From: Ensifer sp. PDNC004
GTDB taxonomy: Bacteria > Pseudomonadota > Alphaproteobacteria > Rhizobiales > Rhizobiaceae
DNA length: 64,000 nucleotides
NCBI RefSeq assembly: GCF_016919405.1
Contig: NZ_CP070354.1
Coordinates: 752,001 to 816,000, forward strand
Direction of reading: 5' to 3'
The notes below the pieces were generated by a model that made no database searches, was not told the origin of the DNA, and saw only the letters and a list, made by a program, of their open reading frames with translations. Both the position numbers and the translations under genes were made by a program. Shown here one piece after another: positions 43,107 through 53,128 of the stretch. The stretch's first letter is position 1. Each line of letters starts with the position of its first letter.

Positions 43107-44204
43107 GTGATTCAAACCCCGTGCTACGTTATCGACAAAGGCAGGCTCCTCTCCAACCTGGAGAAGATCGCACTTGTTCGTGAGCTATCGGGAGCCAAGG
43201 CCCTGCTGGCGCTCAAGTGCTTTGCCACGTGGTCCGTCTTTGATTTCATGCACGATTATATGGACGGAACGACCTCGTCTTCGCTTAACGAAGTGCGCTT
43301 GGGGCGCGAGCGTTTCGGTAAAGAGACACATGCCTATTCCGTTGCCTATGCAGACTATGAGATCGACGAGGTCGTTTCTCATGCGGACAAGATCATCTTC
43401 AATACGATCGGCCAGCTTCAACGATTCAAGGCTCAGTCCTCGGTCATCGCCCGCGGCCTTCGCCTGAACCCCGGGATCTCCTCATCGAGCTTCGATCTTG
43501 CCGATCCCGCCCGGCCCTTCTCGCGTCTCGGCGAATGGGATCTCACGCGAGTGGAACCGGTCATGGACCTGGTGTCGGGCTTCATGATTCATAACAATTG
43601 CGAGAATAGCGATTTCGATCTGTTTGAGCGAATGCTCGGCCATATCGAGCAAAAGTTTGGTTCGCTCCTGAAAGAGGTTCGTTGGGTCAGCCTTGGCGGC
43701 GGCATCCACTTTACCGGAGAGAACTATCCGCTCGAAAGGTTCGCCGAACGCCTCAAACGTTTTGCTGGTGACTATGAAGTGCAGGTCTATCTGGAACCGG
43801 GTGAGGCCTCGATCACCAAATCGACCACGCTGGAAGTCACCGTGCTCGACAAGCTTTACAACGGCAAGGACCTTGTCGTGGTGGATTCGTCCATCGAAGC
43901 GCACATGCTAGATCTTCTGATCTACCGCGAGAGCGCGAAGGTCTCTCCGAACCAGGGACCTCATCGTTACATGGTCTGCGGCAAATCCTGCCTGGCCGGC
44001 GATATCTTCGGCGAGTTTGATTTTCCGAACGCGCTGAACGTCGGCGATCGTCTTTCGATCCAGGATGCTGCCGGCTACACGATGGTCAAGAAAAACTGGT
44101 TCAACGGCGTGAAAATGCCGGCAATCGCCATCCGCGAACTTGATGGCAGCCTCAGGACGGTCCGCGAGTTCGGCTACGCGGATTACGAACAGAGCCTCTC
44201 CTGA
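43107..44204 (+). CDS. nspC: Carboxynorspermidine decarboxylase
   Basis: A 365-residue PLP enzyme of the alanine-racemase fold: PLP-binding Lys in LLALKCF, the GGGIHFT phosphate-binding glycines, and the GKSCLAGDIFGE segment with the second active-site Cys. It decarboxylates carboxyspermidine or carboxynorspermidine to the polyamine, the last step of the alternative spermidine route. GTG at 43107 follows GAGGGAG. The dehydrogenase for the preceding step is encoded 62 bases downstream. Confidence 0.93.
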   Translation: MIQTPCYVIDKGRLLSNLEKIALVRELSGAKALLALKCFATWSVFDFMHDYMDGTTSSSLNEVRLGRERFGKETHAYSVAYADYEIDEVVSHADKIIFNTIGQLQRFKAQSSVIARGLRLNPGISSSSFDLADPARPFSRLGEWDLTRVEPVMDLVSGFMIHNNCENSDFDLFERMLGHIEQKFGSLLKEVRWVSLGGGIHFTGENYPLERFAERLKRFAGDYEVQVYLEPGEASITKSTTLEVTVLDKLYNGKDLVVVDSSIEAHMLDLLIYRESAKVSPNQGPHRYMVCGKSCLAGDIFGEFDFPNALNVGDRLSIQDAAGYTMVKKNWFNGVKMPAIAIRELDGSLRTVREFGYADYEQSLS

Positions 44205-44266
44205 TCCTGGCCCTCAGCCGGCAGGTGGACTTTCTGACGATTGGATATAAGGAACTCGTCCTCATC

Positions 44267-45505
44267 ATGAAAAAGAATGTACTCATCATCGGCGCAGGCG
44301 GCGTCGCCCAGGTCGTTGCGCACAAATGCGCCCAGAACAACGATGTTCTCGGCGACATAAACATCGCTTCGCGGACGAAATCGAAATGCGATGCGATCAT
44401 TGCCTCCGTTCACGAGAAGGGCGCGATGAAACAGCCGGGCGTGCTTGCGGGCCATGCTCTCGACGCGCTCGACGTCGAGTCCACGAAGACGCTCATCACG
44501 GCGACGAAATCCGAGATCGTCATCAATGTCGGCACCGCCTTCCTCAACATGTCTGTGCTTCGGGCCTGCATGGACACCGGCGTTGCCTATATCGATACCG
44601 CGATCCACGAAGAACCGAACAAGATCTGCGAGACCCCGCCGTGGTACGGTAACTACGAGTGGAAACGAGCTGCTGAATGCGAGATGAGAGGCATCACCGC
44701 CATCCTCGGCGCCGGCTTTGATCCGGGCGTCGTCAACGCCTATGCGCGCCTCGCAAAGGACGAGTATCTGGATAAGGTTACCGACATCGACATCGTCGAT
44801 ATCAATGCCGGTACTCATGGCAAGTATTTCGCAACCAATTTCGACCCGGAAATCAACTTCCGCGAATTCACCGGCGTCGTTTATTCATGGCAAAAAGGCG
44901 AGTGGCAGGAGAACCGCATGTTCGAAGTCGGCAAGGAATACGACTTGCCGGTCGTCGGAAAGCGCATGGCCTATCTCTGCGGCCATGACGAGGTGCATTC
45001 GTTGGCCAAAAACATGGACGGCGCCGATGTGCGTTTCTGGATGGGCTTCGGCGATCACTATATCAACGTCTTCACAGTGCTGAAATCGATCGGTCTGCTC
45101 TCCGAACAACCGGTCAAGCTCGTCAACGGCGAGGAGGTCGTCCCGCTTAAGGTCGTTAAGGCCTGCCTGCCTGATCCAGCCTCGCTCGCGCCGGGGTACG
45201 AAGGCAAGACCTGCATCGGCGACTATGTAAAGGGCCTGAAGGACGGCAAGGAAAAGACAGTTTTCATCTACAACGTGGCCGACCACAAGGAAGCCTATGC
45301 AGAAGTCGGTTCGCAGGGCATCTCCTACACTGCGGGTGTCCCACCCGTTGCAGCCGCCCTGCTCGTGGCCACGGGTGAGTGGGACGCGAAGAGGATGGTC
45401 AACGTCGAGGAACTCCCGCCCATTCCATTTATCAAACTGCTAAACGGTATGGGGCTACCGACCCGCATCCAGGATGAGAATGGCGACAGACCTCTGTCCT
45501 GGTAA
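44267..45505 (+). CDS. Carboxynorspermidine synthase (saccharopine-dehydrogenase-like)
   Basis: A 412-residue NAD(P)-dependent enzyme with an N-terminal Rossmann motif (VLIIGAGGVAQVVAHKCAQN) and the saccharopine-dehydrogenase fold. It condenses aspartate semialdehyde with putrescine or diaminopropane to the carboxy-polyamine, the substrate of NspC. ATG at 44267 is preferred; an AAGGA lies 13 bases before it. With nspC it forms a two-gene polyamine operon ended by the hairpin at 45539. Confidence 0.92.
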   Translation: MKKNVLIIGAGGVAQVVAHKCAQNNDVLGDINIASRTKSKCDAIIASVHEKGAMKQPGVLAGHALDALDVESTKTLITATKSEIVINVGTAFLNMSVLRACMDTGVAYIDTAIHEEPNKICETPPWYGNYEWKRAAECEMRGITAILGAGFDPGVVNAYARLAKDEYLDKVTDIDIVDINAGTHGKYFATNFDPEINFREFTGVVYSWQKGEWQENRMFEVGKEYDLPVVGKRMAYLCGHDEVHSLAKNMDGADVRFWMGFGDHYINVFTVLKSIGLLSEQPVKLVNGEEVVPLKVVKACLPDPASLAPGYEGKTCIGDYVKGLKDGKEKTVFIYNVADHKEAYAEVGSQGISYTAGVPPVAAALLVATGEWDAKRMVNVEELPPIPFIKLLNGMGLPTRIQDENGDRPLSW

Positions 45506-45538
45506 CACGTCTATCGTCGTGTCTAACACTCGATGGCG

Positions 45539-45568
45539 CTCGGATCGCGGCAGCAATCGTGATCCGAG
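45539..45568 (+). terminator. Hairpin terminator of the polyamine operon
   Basis: CTCGGATC (45539-45546) and GATCCGAG (45561-45568) form a perfect 8-bp stem 34 bases after the stop, followed by ATTTGTT. Confidence 0.6.
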
Positions 45569-46080
45569 ATTTGTTATGGTCCGGGACGGTGAAGGCAAGC
45601 GTGCGCAAAGCGGCAGTCGATTCCACCGCCACTTTGGCGGGCCGGTATAGTGCCTGCCAAATCTCATTTGGGCCGCGTCTGGACTAAATGTCCCCGGACT
45701 GTCAAAAGTCTTCAAGGACGCGATCGCCGTTATCTTTAGAACGGGGTCGGGCGACCGATTGACGTCACGTTGCTGCCGCGAGATCACGCTGGCCGTCCTA
45801 CTATCAGCGGACAATGGCGGGGCGATGGTTTCGTTCGACCCAAAGCGGCTACTCTGCCGCGCTTCGGATTAACACCCAAGAGAGATCAATCGGACGAGAG
45901 CCATCATAGCATACGGCGGAGTTTGATCCTCCGGCCATGGTGGGACCGGTCACAGCCGGACCGCAGGCGCCTAAGCTGGGAAGAAATAACGAGAGCGCAG
46001 CCTTACCATCCCCGCACAGGTTGACGGTCTGCTTCGGGTCGAGGGAAACCTTCTCTATGAGCCTTGCACGTACAGAAAAA
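45569..46080. other. Intergenic region without a recognised gene
   Basis: About 500 bases between the polyamine operon and the IS3 remnant. No convincing gene is seen on either strand; part of it may be decayed mobile-element sequence. Confidence 0.45.
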
Positions 46081-46570
46081 CTATTGCTGTCTTTGGGTGG
46101 ATAAAGGCCATGTATCGTCGGGAAGCGGCGTATCCAGTCGTTTCGACAGGCCATAGCCGACAACTTTCCGGCTGCAGGCGTCGAGAATGACAGCAAGATA
46201 GCAGAAGCCAGCGGCGATACGAATGTACGTGAAGTCGGCCACCCAGACCATGTCAGGCCGCAACGGGATCACATTGCGATAAAGGTTCGGGTAAATCGGC
46301 GAATCGTGGTTGCTATCCGTCGTGCGAACATACCGCTTGCGAGGCTTGATACCGAGGCCATTGGCCCGCATGACGCGGGCGACACGCTTGTGATTAACGA
46401 GGTGGCCTCTTCGCTGAAGTTCGTGTGTCACGCGCCGGTATCCGTAGAAGGGCAGCTCGTCCTGAATGTCCTCTATGATTGCAACGAGCTCGCTCCACTG
46501 TTTTGCGAGACACTCGATAGATGGCGTCTCGTTTATCGACTTTGCGCGTCGCAGGGTTCACCACCTGCCC
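46081..46570 (-). mobile_element. IS3-family transposase (OrfB) remnant
   Basis: The minus strand reads an IS3-type OrfB: ELPFYGYRRVTHELQRRG, NHKRVARVMRANGL, and the start of the integrase core with the first catalytic Asp (VWVADFTYIRIAAGFCYLAV) and the LDACSRKVVGY segment with the second. The frame ends in unrelated sequence after SKRLDT, so the last third with the catalytic Glu is missing, and no clean start or OrfA is present upstream. No terminal repeats were identified. It is inactive. Confidence 0.8.
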
Positions 46571-46660
46571 AGAAGTTTGGGAATACCGAAAGCTAGGCTC
46601 CGAAAAGCTCGCTGACGTGCCTGTCTGCCGACAGGTACTCTCGGTGGGCTGTAGCAGCGA

Positions 46661-47689
46661 TCAAATGGCATGCATCCGCACTGCTCCCACGGGTCGATGC
46701 TGATCCGAGCGTTCGAATGCACGGAAAGCGCTCGGCGTGCCTCCGAATGCTTTACGGAACTCCCGTGAAAAATGTGCCGTGTCTGCGAAGCCTGTGATGT
46801 TTGCAATCTCCATCACGGTGAGCGACCCCCCGGAGAGCAGGTAGCGCCCATAGTTCAGCCGCATGTTTCTGAAGGTTTGGCCGATTGTCAGGCCAAGGTT
46901 CGCGCGGAACAGTCGCTCGAGCTGGCGATGTGAGATCGCGCAATAGCGTGCGATCGCGAGGTTGTTCGGGGGCTGGTCAAGCTGTTGTTCCATGAAGTGC
47001 AATGCTTTGCGCACGCGGCTGTCAGTTCCATCAGGTGGCAACTGGAAGAAGTGTGCCTGCGGCACGCTGGCCGGGCGCATTGAGGTGAGCATCATGTGCC
47101 TCATGACTTGCCGAGCCCGCTCGGAGCCGCAATGGCGCACGATCAGGTACAGCGCCAGGTCGATCGCTGCGGTTGATCCGGCGCAGGTAATCACATCTCC
47201 TTCATCGACAAAAATCCGATCGAGCGAGATCTGCGCGCGGGGGAAACGGCTCTTAAACGCCTCAAGTACGTTCCAGTGAATACAGTAGCGGCGTGAATCA
47301 ATGAGGCCGGCTCGCGCCAAGGCGAAACTTCCGGTGCAGATGCCAAGCAGCCCAACACCTTGTGTGTGGGCTGACCGGATAAAATGCATCAGAGATGGAG
47401 CCGGCGTATCGTCGTCGAAGCCGTTGCCGCCGCAGACTGCAACGTAATCGAAACCTGCCGGATCGCGCGGTGCCGGCAGCGTAGTAATTGCGACGCCGCA
47501 GCTTGCGTGTACCGGGCCACCTGAAAGCGAATAGACGTCCCACCCGACACGAATTTGCCGGCTCTTTGCTGCGTCATCGGCTGCAAGCCTGAGCGCGTCA
47601 ATGAAGCCGGAGAAGGCTGCAAGCGTGAATTTGTTCTGCAAGATGAATGCTATGCGCAGTTCGAAGCTGCTTTCCTGCGTCTTTGTCAT
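46661..47689 (-). CDS. GlxA-family transcriptional regulator
   Basis: About 342 residues: an N-terminal DJ-1/PfpI-type domain (about 10-190, with the elbow Cys in GICTGSFALARAGL) and a C-terminal AraC-type DNA-binding domain (about 225-325; GFADTAHFSREFRKAFG). The start at 47689 is preferred; GTG at 47701 is in frame. It is divergent from the importer operon starting at 47833 and probably regulates it, as GlxA-type regulators often control amino-acid and betaine catabolism. Confidence 0.9.
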   Translation of the reverse strand: MTKTQESSFELRIAFILQNKFTLAAFSGFIDALRLAADDAAKSRQIRVGWDVYSLSGGPVHASCGVAITTLPAPRDPAGFDYVAVCGGNGFDDDTPAPSLMHFIRSAHTQGVGLLGICTGSFALARAGLIDSRRYCIHWNVLEAFKSRFPRAQISLDRIFVDEGDVITCAGSTAAIDLALYLIVRHCGSERARQVMRHMMLTSMRPASVPQAHFFQLPPDGTDSRVRKALHFMEQQLDQPPNNLAIARYCAISHRQLERLFRANLGLTIGQTFRNMRLNYGRYLLSGGSLTVMEIANITGFADTAHFSREFRKAFGGTPSAFRAFERSDQHRPVGAVRMHAI

Positions 47690-47832
47690 GCCGCTGGCCA
47701 CCGATTAAGTTGTCGGTCATGTTCAATCATTCGTCCAAATTATTCAATATGGATCCCGTGGTTATTGCTATGGTCTCAGCCGGACAGAGGTCCCAAGCGC
47801 ACAAAGCGCAACCCCAGAGACGGAGATATCAG

Positions 47833-48873
47833 ATGAAGAAAACCATCCTGCTTGCCACGGTTGCCAGTGTCGTCGGCCTCCCCCAGACAGGTCTTGCCCA
47901 GTCAGCACCGCAGTCGATCACCGTTGCTTACTACGGTGGCAACTGGGGTGAAGCGTTCGATGCATGTGTCGCCCAGCCTTTTACGAAGGCAACCGGAATT
48001 CGGGTCGTTGCTGAAATCGGCAATTCGACCACCACACTCTCCAAGCTGCAGCAGCAGACTGGAAATGCCGTCATCGACGTCGCCTATATGGATGGCGGCA
48101 TCAGTGAGATCGCCGAGGCTGCGGGTGTCTTGGCGCCGATCGATCTCGCTACACTTTCCAATTCCGCCGCCCTTCAGCCGCAGGCCGCCTACAAGAACGG
48201 CGATCATGTCTTCGCCGTCAGCGCCGGCTACTATTCGCTTGGCCTGATCTACAACACGTCGGAAGTGACCGAAGCGCCACAGAGTTGGCAGGAACTGTGG
48301 AACGACGCCTATGCCGGGGCCGTTGCCATTCCGTCGCCGAACAATTCGGCCGGCGTGCCGTTCGTGATCTTCCTTGCCGGCGCCTTCGGCGACACATCCG
48401 AAACCATGGATGCCACGTTCACCAAGCTGAAATCTCTGGATAGTGGCCTTCTCTACGATACATCAGGTGCGGCTTCCAACGCGTTCCAGAGCAGCGAGAT
48501 TGTCATTGGCGCGCATTTCAATGTCGGTGCATGGGATCTGATCGATGCTGGCCTGCCGATCGGTTTCGTCGTTCCGAAGGAAGGCGTCTGGGCCACCGAC
48601 GCGCGCATGCACATCGTCAAAGGCACGAAAAATCCGGAAGCCGCCGCCAAGTTCATCGATACGGCCCTGACGCCAGAAGCTGCGACGTGCCTGGCGAAAA
48701 AGCTCTATCTCGGCCCGGCGATCACCGGCGTCGCTCTCTCGGCCGATGTCGAGCGAAAACTGCCGTGGGGCACCGGTGGGTCGATCAAGACACTGCATCT
48801 CTTCGATTGGGCCAAGGTCAACGCGATGCGACCGGCAATCACCGACCGCTGGAACCGCGAGATTGCGAACTGA
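47833..48873 (+). CDS. ABC transporter substrate-binding protein (PotD-like)
   Basis: A 346-residue periplasmic binding protein with a signal peptide (about 1-22, ending GLAQS) and the spermidine/putrescine-type pattern (ITVAYYGGNWGEAF, later TKNPEAAAKFIDTALTPEA). It should capture a small amine or amino-acid-derived solute. ATG at 47833 follows GGAGAT. It is the first gene of a five-gene unit with ATPase, two permeases and a proline-racemase-family enzyme, so a hydroxyproline-like ligand is a reasonable guess. Confidence 0.9.
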   Translation: MKKTILLATVASVVGLPQTGLAQSAPQSITVAYYGGNWGEAFDACVAQPFTKATGIRVVAEIGNSTTTLSKLQQQTGNAVIDVAYMDGGISEIAEAAGVLAPIDLATLSNSAALQPQAAYKNGDHVFAVSAGYYSLGLIYNTSEVTEAPQSWQELWNDAYAGAVAIPSPNNSAGVPFVIFLAGAFGDTSETMDATFTKLKSLDSGLLYDTSGAASNAFQSSEIVIGAHFNVGAWDLIDAGLPIGFVVPKEGVWATDARMHIVKGTKNPEAAAKFIDTALTPEAATCLAKKLYLGPAITGVALSADVERKLPWGTGGSIKTLHLFDWAKVNAMRPAITDRWNREIAN

Positions 48874-48877
48874 ACCC

Positions 48878-49888
48878 ATGACCCTGCTTGCCATCACAGA
48901 CGTCACGAAGTCCTTCGCCAACTACCGCGCGCTTGATCGCGTGTCGTTGGATGTCACGCAAGGCGAATTCATTTCGTTGCTCGGCCCGTCGGGCTGCGGA
49001 AAGACCACGCTTCTGCGCATCATCGGCGGGTTCATGTCCGCAAACAGCGGTCGTGTCGTGATCGATGGCGAAGATGTCTCGGTGCTGCCGCCCGAAAAGC
49101 GACCGCTGAACACGGTGTTCCAGAACTATGCGCTGTTTCCCCATATGACAGTGCTGCAGAACGTCGCCTACGGACCTCTTCGTGGCGGCGCCTCTCGCAA
49201 GGAGGCGGAAAGCCGTGCCCAGGAAGCGCTGGAAATGGTCGGACTCGCCGCGATGGCGCCCCGCAGTCCGCGCGCGATGTCCGGCGGACAGCAGCAACGC
49301 GTGGCGCTCGCCCGGGCCATCGTCAACAGGCCCAAGCTGCTGCTGTTGGACGAACCGCTGTCGGCACTGGATCTGCAGCTGCGCAAGCGCATGCAGATCG
49401 AGTTGAAGCAATTGCAAGTCCAGCTCGGCATCACCTTCATCTTCGTCACGCACGATCAGGAGGAGGCGATGGCCATGTCCGATCGAATAGCGGTGATGTC
49501 GGCCGGACATATCGAACAGATCGACGTTCCGGAGGCCATCTACCGCCGGCCGAAGACCCGGTTCGTCGCTGATTTCATCGGCGAGGCGAATATTCTGCCA
49601 ATGCAGGGCGATGGCCGCCTGCACGCCGAAAGCCCGTCAGAGGGTGTTCTGCGCCCGGAAAATTTGCGCGTCTTCACGCAGGCGGACGACGTGCCGGCAG
49701 GTTGGTCGTCGCTGAAGGGCCAGGTGACCGCCACCACCTATGTCGGCGGTACCTCCAACATCTACCTGATCTCCGGCGACCGGACGCTGCATGCCCGCCG
49801 TTACAGCGCCTTGCCGGATGGCGTGCGCGAAGGTGTCGACGTCATCGCCGGATTTGATCCGGCGGATATCCACGTTTTGGAAGGATAG
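48878..49888 (+). CDS. ABC transporter ATP-binding protein (PotA-like)
   Basis: A 336-residue ATPase: Walker A LGPSGCGKTT, Q-loop, signature MSGGQQQRVALARA, Walker B LLLLDEPLSALD, and a C-terminal TOBE domain (about 260-335). It powers the importer of this operon. It starts four bases after the binding-protein stop. Confidence 0.93.
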   Translation: MTLLAITDVTKSFANYRALDRVSLDVTQGEFISLLGPSGCGKTTLLRIIGGFMSANSGRVVIDGEDVSVLPPEKRPLNTVFQNYALFPHMTVLQNVAYGPLRGGASRKEAESRAQEALEMVGLAAMAPRSPRAMSGGQQQRVALARAIVNRPKLLLLDEPLSALDLQLRKRMQIELKQLQVQLGITFIFVTHDQEEAMAMSDRIAVMSAGHIEQIDVPEAIYRRPKTRFVADFIGEANILPMQGDGRLHAESPSEGVLRPENLRVFTQADDVPAGWSSLKGQVTATTYVGGTSNIYLISGDRTLHARRYSALPDGVREGVDVIAGFDPADIHVLEG

Positions 49889-49891
49889 GCG

Positions 49892-50740
49892 ATGTTTACC
49901 TCCCGCCTGACCCTTCTCTGGCTGCTCGCGCTGCCGGTCTGTGTGTTCACGGCCTTCTTCCTGATGCCCCTCGGCGTGGTGCTTGTCGCATCGTTCACGA
50001 CGCAGGACGGCCAGGTCAGCTTCGCCCAGTATGGTCGCATCCTGATGGACGGCTATCACTGGCAGGTCATTGGCGTCACTTTCCGGCTCGCAATCCTGTC
50101 CACCTTGATCTGCGTGGTGCTCGGCTATCCGCTCGCCTGGTATCTGGTCCGCATCGTCAAATGGCGCAGCTGGCGGCGCGCATGCGTGATCCTTTTGATC
50201 CTGCCGCTGTTCACCTCCAACATCGTCCGTTCTTTCGGCTGGATGGTGCTTCTGGGACGTACGGGGCTTGTCAACGACGCATTGATGGCGACCGGCCTGG
50301 TCGAGCGTCCGGTCCGTTTCCTCGGGACGGAAACCGGCATCCTGATCGGCCTCGTCTACATCCTGTTGCCGTTCACCGTTCTGACCATCGGCAACGCGCT
50401 TGCGCGGGTCGAACCCGCCCTGGAACAGGCTTCGCGCGACCTCGGCGCCGGTCCCATGCGCACGTTTTTCAGCGTGACATTTCCGCTGACGATGCATGGC
50501 GTGATGGCCGGCGGGATTATCGTGTTCTCCATGGCGATCAGCGCCTATGTCACGCCGGCGCTGCTTTCGGGCGGCAAGGTGACGGTGCTCGCGATGCTGG
50601 CTTTCCAGCAATATTCGACGGTCTTCGATTTCAATTACGGCGGAGCGCTGTCGATCACGCTTCTCGTCTTCACCATGGCCCTGATCGGCTTCTCGTCCTG
50701 GCTGGCGCGGCTTGGCGCGCATGACATGAAAGGAAACTGA
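49892..50740 (+). CDS. ABC transporter permease (PotB-like)
   Basis: A 282-residue inner-membrane permease with six helices and the EAA loop (LEQASRDLGAGPMRTFFSVT). It pairs with the permease encoded two bases downstream to form the channel of the importer. Confidence 0.92.
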   Translation: MFTSRLTLLWLLALPVCVFTAFFLMPLGVVLVASFTTQDGQVSFAQYGRILMDGYHWQVIGVTFRLAILSTLICVVLGYPLAWYLVRIVKWRSWRRACVILLILPLFTSNIVRSFGWMVLLGRTGLVNDALMATGLVERPVRFLGTETGILIGLVYILLPFTVLTIGNALARVEPALEQASRDLGAGPMRTFFSVTFPLTMHGVMAGGIIVFSMAISAYVTPALLSGGKVTVLAMLAFQQYSTVFDFNYGGALSITLLVFTMALIGFSSWLARLGAHDMKGN

Positions 50741-50741
50741 C

Positions 50742-51515
50742 ATGTTCATCCGTCTCATTGCTCTCTCGACGGTGGCTTTTCTTGTGCTGCCGCTGGCCGT
50801 GGTGATCGGTGTCTCGCTCACCGAAACGAAGTTCCTGGCGTTTCCGCCGCAGGGGCTGACGCTCGCCTGGTATGCGGTCGTGCTGGAAAACCCGACCTAT
50901 CTCCGCTCGTTCCTCACAAGTGCTGTTCTCGCAGCCCTGGCGACGCTGGTGGCGATACTCGTCGCACTGCCCGCTGCAATCGCGATGGCGCGTTATTCCT
51001 TCCCCGGAAAATCGGCGCTCTCCGCCCTCATGCTGTCACCGCTGGTTCTGCCGCATATCGTGATCGGCGCAGCGCTGCTGCAGTACGGCGCATCGATCGG
51101 GCTGGTGCGGAACTTTCCAGCGCTTTTGGTTGGCCACGTGGTGATCGTCACGCCCTTCGTCCTGCGCACGCTGCTGCCGCTCTTTTCGCCAGAACAACTG
51201 TCGCAGGAAGAGGCGTCGCGCGATCTGGGCGCCTCCGCGTGGTCGACGTTCTTCCTGGTTACGCTTCCGCAGATCCGGGCAGGGCTCGTGTCCGGCGGGA
51301 TCTTTGCCTTCATCACCTCGTTCATCAATGTCGAGCTGTCGATCTTCAACACCACGTCGACGCTCAACACCATCCCGGTGCAGCTGTTCAATTACGTGCA
51401 GTATTCGGTCGATCCATCGATTGCGGCGGTCTCGTCGCTGACCATCTTGGCCGCAGCCATAGCGATCATACTGATCGACTGGCTGATCGGTCTGGACTTC
51501 CTGTCCGGAAGTTAA
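50742..51515 (+). CDS. ABC transporter permease (PotC-like)
   Basis: A 257-residue permease with six helices and an EAA loop (SQEEASRDLGASAWSTFFLV). It is the second channel subunit of the polyamine/amino-acid-type importer. The proline-racemase-family gene follows after 34 bases. Confidence 0.92.
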   Translation: MFIRLIALSTVAFLVLPLAVVIGVSLTETKFLAFPPQGLTLAWYAVVLENPTYLRSFLTSAVLAALATLVAILVALPAAIAMARYSFPGKSALSALMLSPLVLPHIVIGAALLQYGASIGLVRNFPALLVGHVVIVTPFVLRTLLPLFSPEQLSQEEASRDLGASAWSTFFLVTLPQIRAGLVSGGIFAFITSFINVELSIFNTTSTLNTIPVQLFNYVQYSVDPSIAAVSSLTILAAAIAIILIDWLIGLDFLSGS

Positions 51516-51549
51516 AGCTTACCAAACCCAACATTTCAGGAGACATGCG

Positions 51550-52563
51550 ATGCGCGTTCAGGACGTGTATAACGTAATCTATACCCATACAGAAGGCGAA
51601 CCGCTGTGCATCATCTATAGCGGTGTCCCCTATCCGGCGAACTCGAGCATCCTCGAGAAGCGCGCCTTTCTGGAAGAGAACTACGACTGGCTGCGCAAGG
51701 CCTTGATGCGCGAACCGCGCGGCCATGCCGACATGTTCGGCGTGTTTCTGACGCCGCCGTCGTCGCGGGAGTTCGATGCCGGCCTGATCTACATCGACGG
51801 CAAGGAATATTCGCACATGTGCGGCCACGGCACGATCGCAGTCGCCATGGCGATGGTCGCGAACGGCCTGGTGCGCCGGTCGCCGGACGGACTGACGAAG
51901 ATCCGTTTCGAAACGACGGCCGGTCTGGTCGTGGCGGAAGTCGCCCACGAAGGCGATCGCGTGCTGTGGACACGGTTCGAGAACGTTCCGGCCTATGTGG
52001 CCGAGCAGGACATTGAGTTCGAGCTGCCGGGATACGGCTCGCTGAAGGCCGATCTCGTCTGGGGCGGCAACTACTTCGGCATTATCGATCTGCGCAACAC
52101 CACGCTGCGCATTGCGCCTGAGAATGGCGCCGAACTGTCGCGCATGGGCCTGATTGCCCGTGAGGCCATCCGCGAGAAGGTCAAGGTCCAGCATCCGACC
52201 GAGGCCCACATCAACAACCTGAACTTCGTCACCTTCTGGCACGAGCCGACGATCGAGGGATGCCTCTACAAGAACGTGCATGTCTTTTCTGCCGGTCAGC
52301 TTGATCGCTCGCCGGGTGGAACCGGCACCTCCGCGATGATGGCCTATTTCGAGAAGCGCGGCGTCATCAGCGTGAACCAGACGATCACCTCGGAAGGTCT
52401 TCTCGGCTCAGGCGTATTCGAAGGCTGCCTGATCGGAGAAACGAAGCTCGGCTCGGTGCGCGCCGTGCGCCCGACGGTCAAGGGCACTGCGGGAATTCTG
52501 GGCACTGCGGCCTGGACCATCAACCGCGATGACCCGGTCGACGCCGGTTTCCTGGTGCTGTGA
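51550..52563 (+). CDS. Proline racemase-family enzyme with Cys/Gly active site
   Basis: A 337-residue protein of the proline racemase/4-hydroxyproline epimerase/trans-3-hydroxyproline dehydratase family. The first catalytic Cys is kept (Cys91 in MCGHGTI). The second position, in the motif SPxGTGTSA, is Gly256 in place of the Cys of racemases or the Thr of known dehydratases. A two-base mechanism is therefore impossible; a dehydratase or other single-thiol reaction is more likely. It is the last gene of the importer operon, so it should act on the imported compound, possibly a hydroxyproline or related imino acid. Confidence 0.88.
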   Translation: MRVQDVYNVIYTHTEGEPLCIIYSGVPYPANSSILEKRAFLEENYDWLRKALMREPRGHADMFGVFLTPPSSREFDAGLIYIDGKEYSHMCGHGTIAVAMAMVANGLVRRSPDGLTKIRFETTAGLVVAEVAHEGDRVLWTRFENVPAYVAEQDIEFELPGYGSLKADLVWGGNYFGIIDLRNTTLRIAPENGAELSRMGLIAREAIREKVKVQHPTEAHINNLNFVTFWHEPTIEGCLYKNVHVFSAGQLDRSPGGTGTSAMMAYFEKRGVISVNQTITSEGLLGSGVFEGCLIGETKLGSVRAVRPTVKGTAGILGTAAWTINRDDPVDAGFLVL

Positions 52564-52792
52564 GGCGAAGGGTGTGTCGGCAGCTGTCTGCCGATACACC
52601 CGCCTGCGGTGACCAAGCATCGGCGCGGTCAAGCGGACCCCCCCAGTTATGCATTTCCGCTCGTCGTTACGTCTCTTCTAGACCACGCATGAGCGCTATC
52701 TGCTGGCGCTCGAAAAGGCGAACCTGCTGGCTGCTCATACCGAGATCGACATCGAGGCGGCAGAACCTCTCCTACTTGGAGCGGTACAGGTC

Positions 52793-53128
52793 TGCAATCT
52801 GCTCCTCGACCTTCAGCAAAGTTTCAATCTTGCATATCTGTTCATCAGCCACGACATGGCGGTTGTAGAGCGGGTGAGCCATCGCGTCGCGGTAATGTAT
52901 CTGGGCGAGATCGTCGAAATCGGCCCGCGCCAGGCGGTTTTTGACCACCCGCAGCATGCCTATACGCGCAAGCTAATGGCTGCGGTCCCCGTGCCGGATC
53001 CGGTACGGCGCAATCTGAAACGATCAATTGCGACCGACGAGATCAAAAGTCCGGTGCAGTCTATCGGATACGTACCGCCCAAGCGCCAATACAGGGAGGT
53101 TTCGCTGGGGCACTTGGTGCAGGTTTGA
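52793..53128 (+). pseudogene. C-terminal remnant of a dipeptide/oligopeptide ABC ATPase
   Basis: From about 52793 the frame reads LLLDLQQSFNLAYLFISHDM, then VVERVSHRVAVMYLGEIVEI and HPQHAYTRKLMAAVPVPDP. This is the end of a DppF/GsiA-type ATPase from just after Walker B to the oligopeptide-specific C-terminus. The Walker A, signature and Walker B parts are missing. No matching permease is nearby. Confidence 0.8.

Noticed and set aside
45849-46196. A 115-residue minus-strand frame next to the IS3 remnant
   Set aside because: Overlaps the transposase in another frame and resembles no family; probably chance or decayed sequence.
49637-50821. A 394-residue minus-strand frame
   Set aside because: Antisense to the ABC permease and ATPase genes; composition is typical of an antisense frame.
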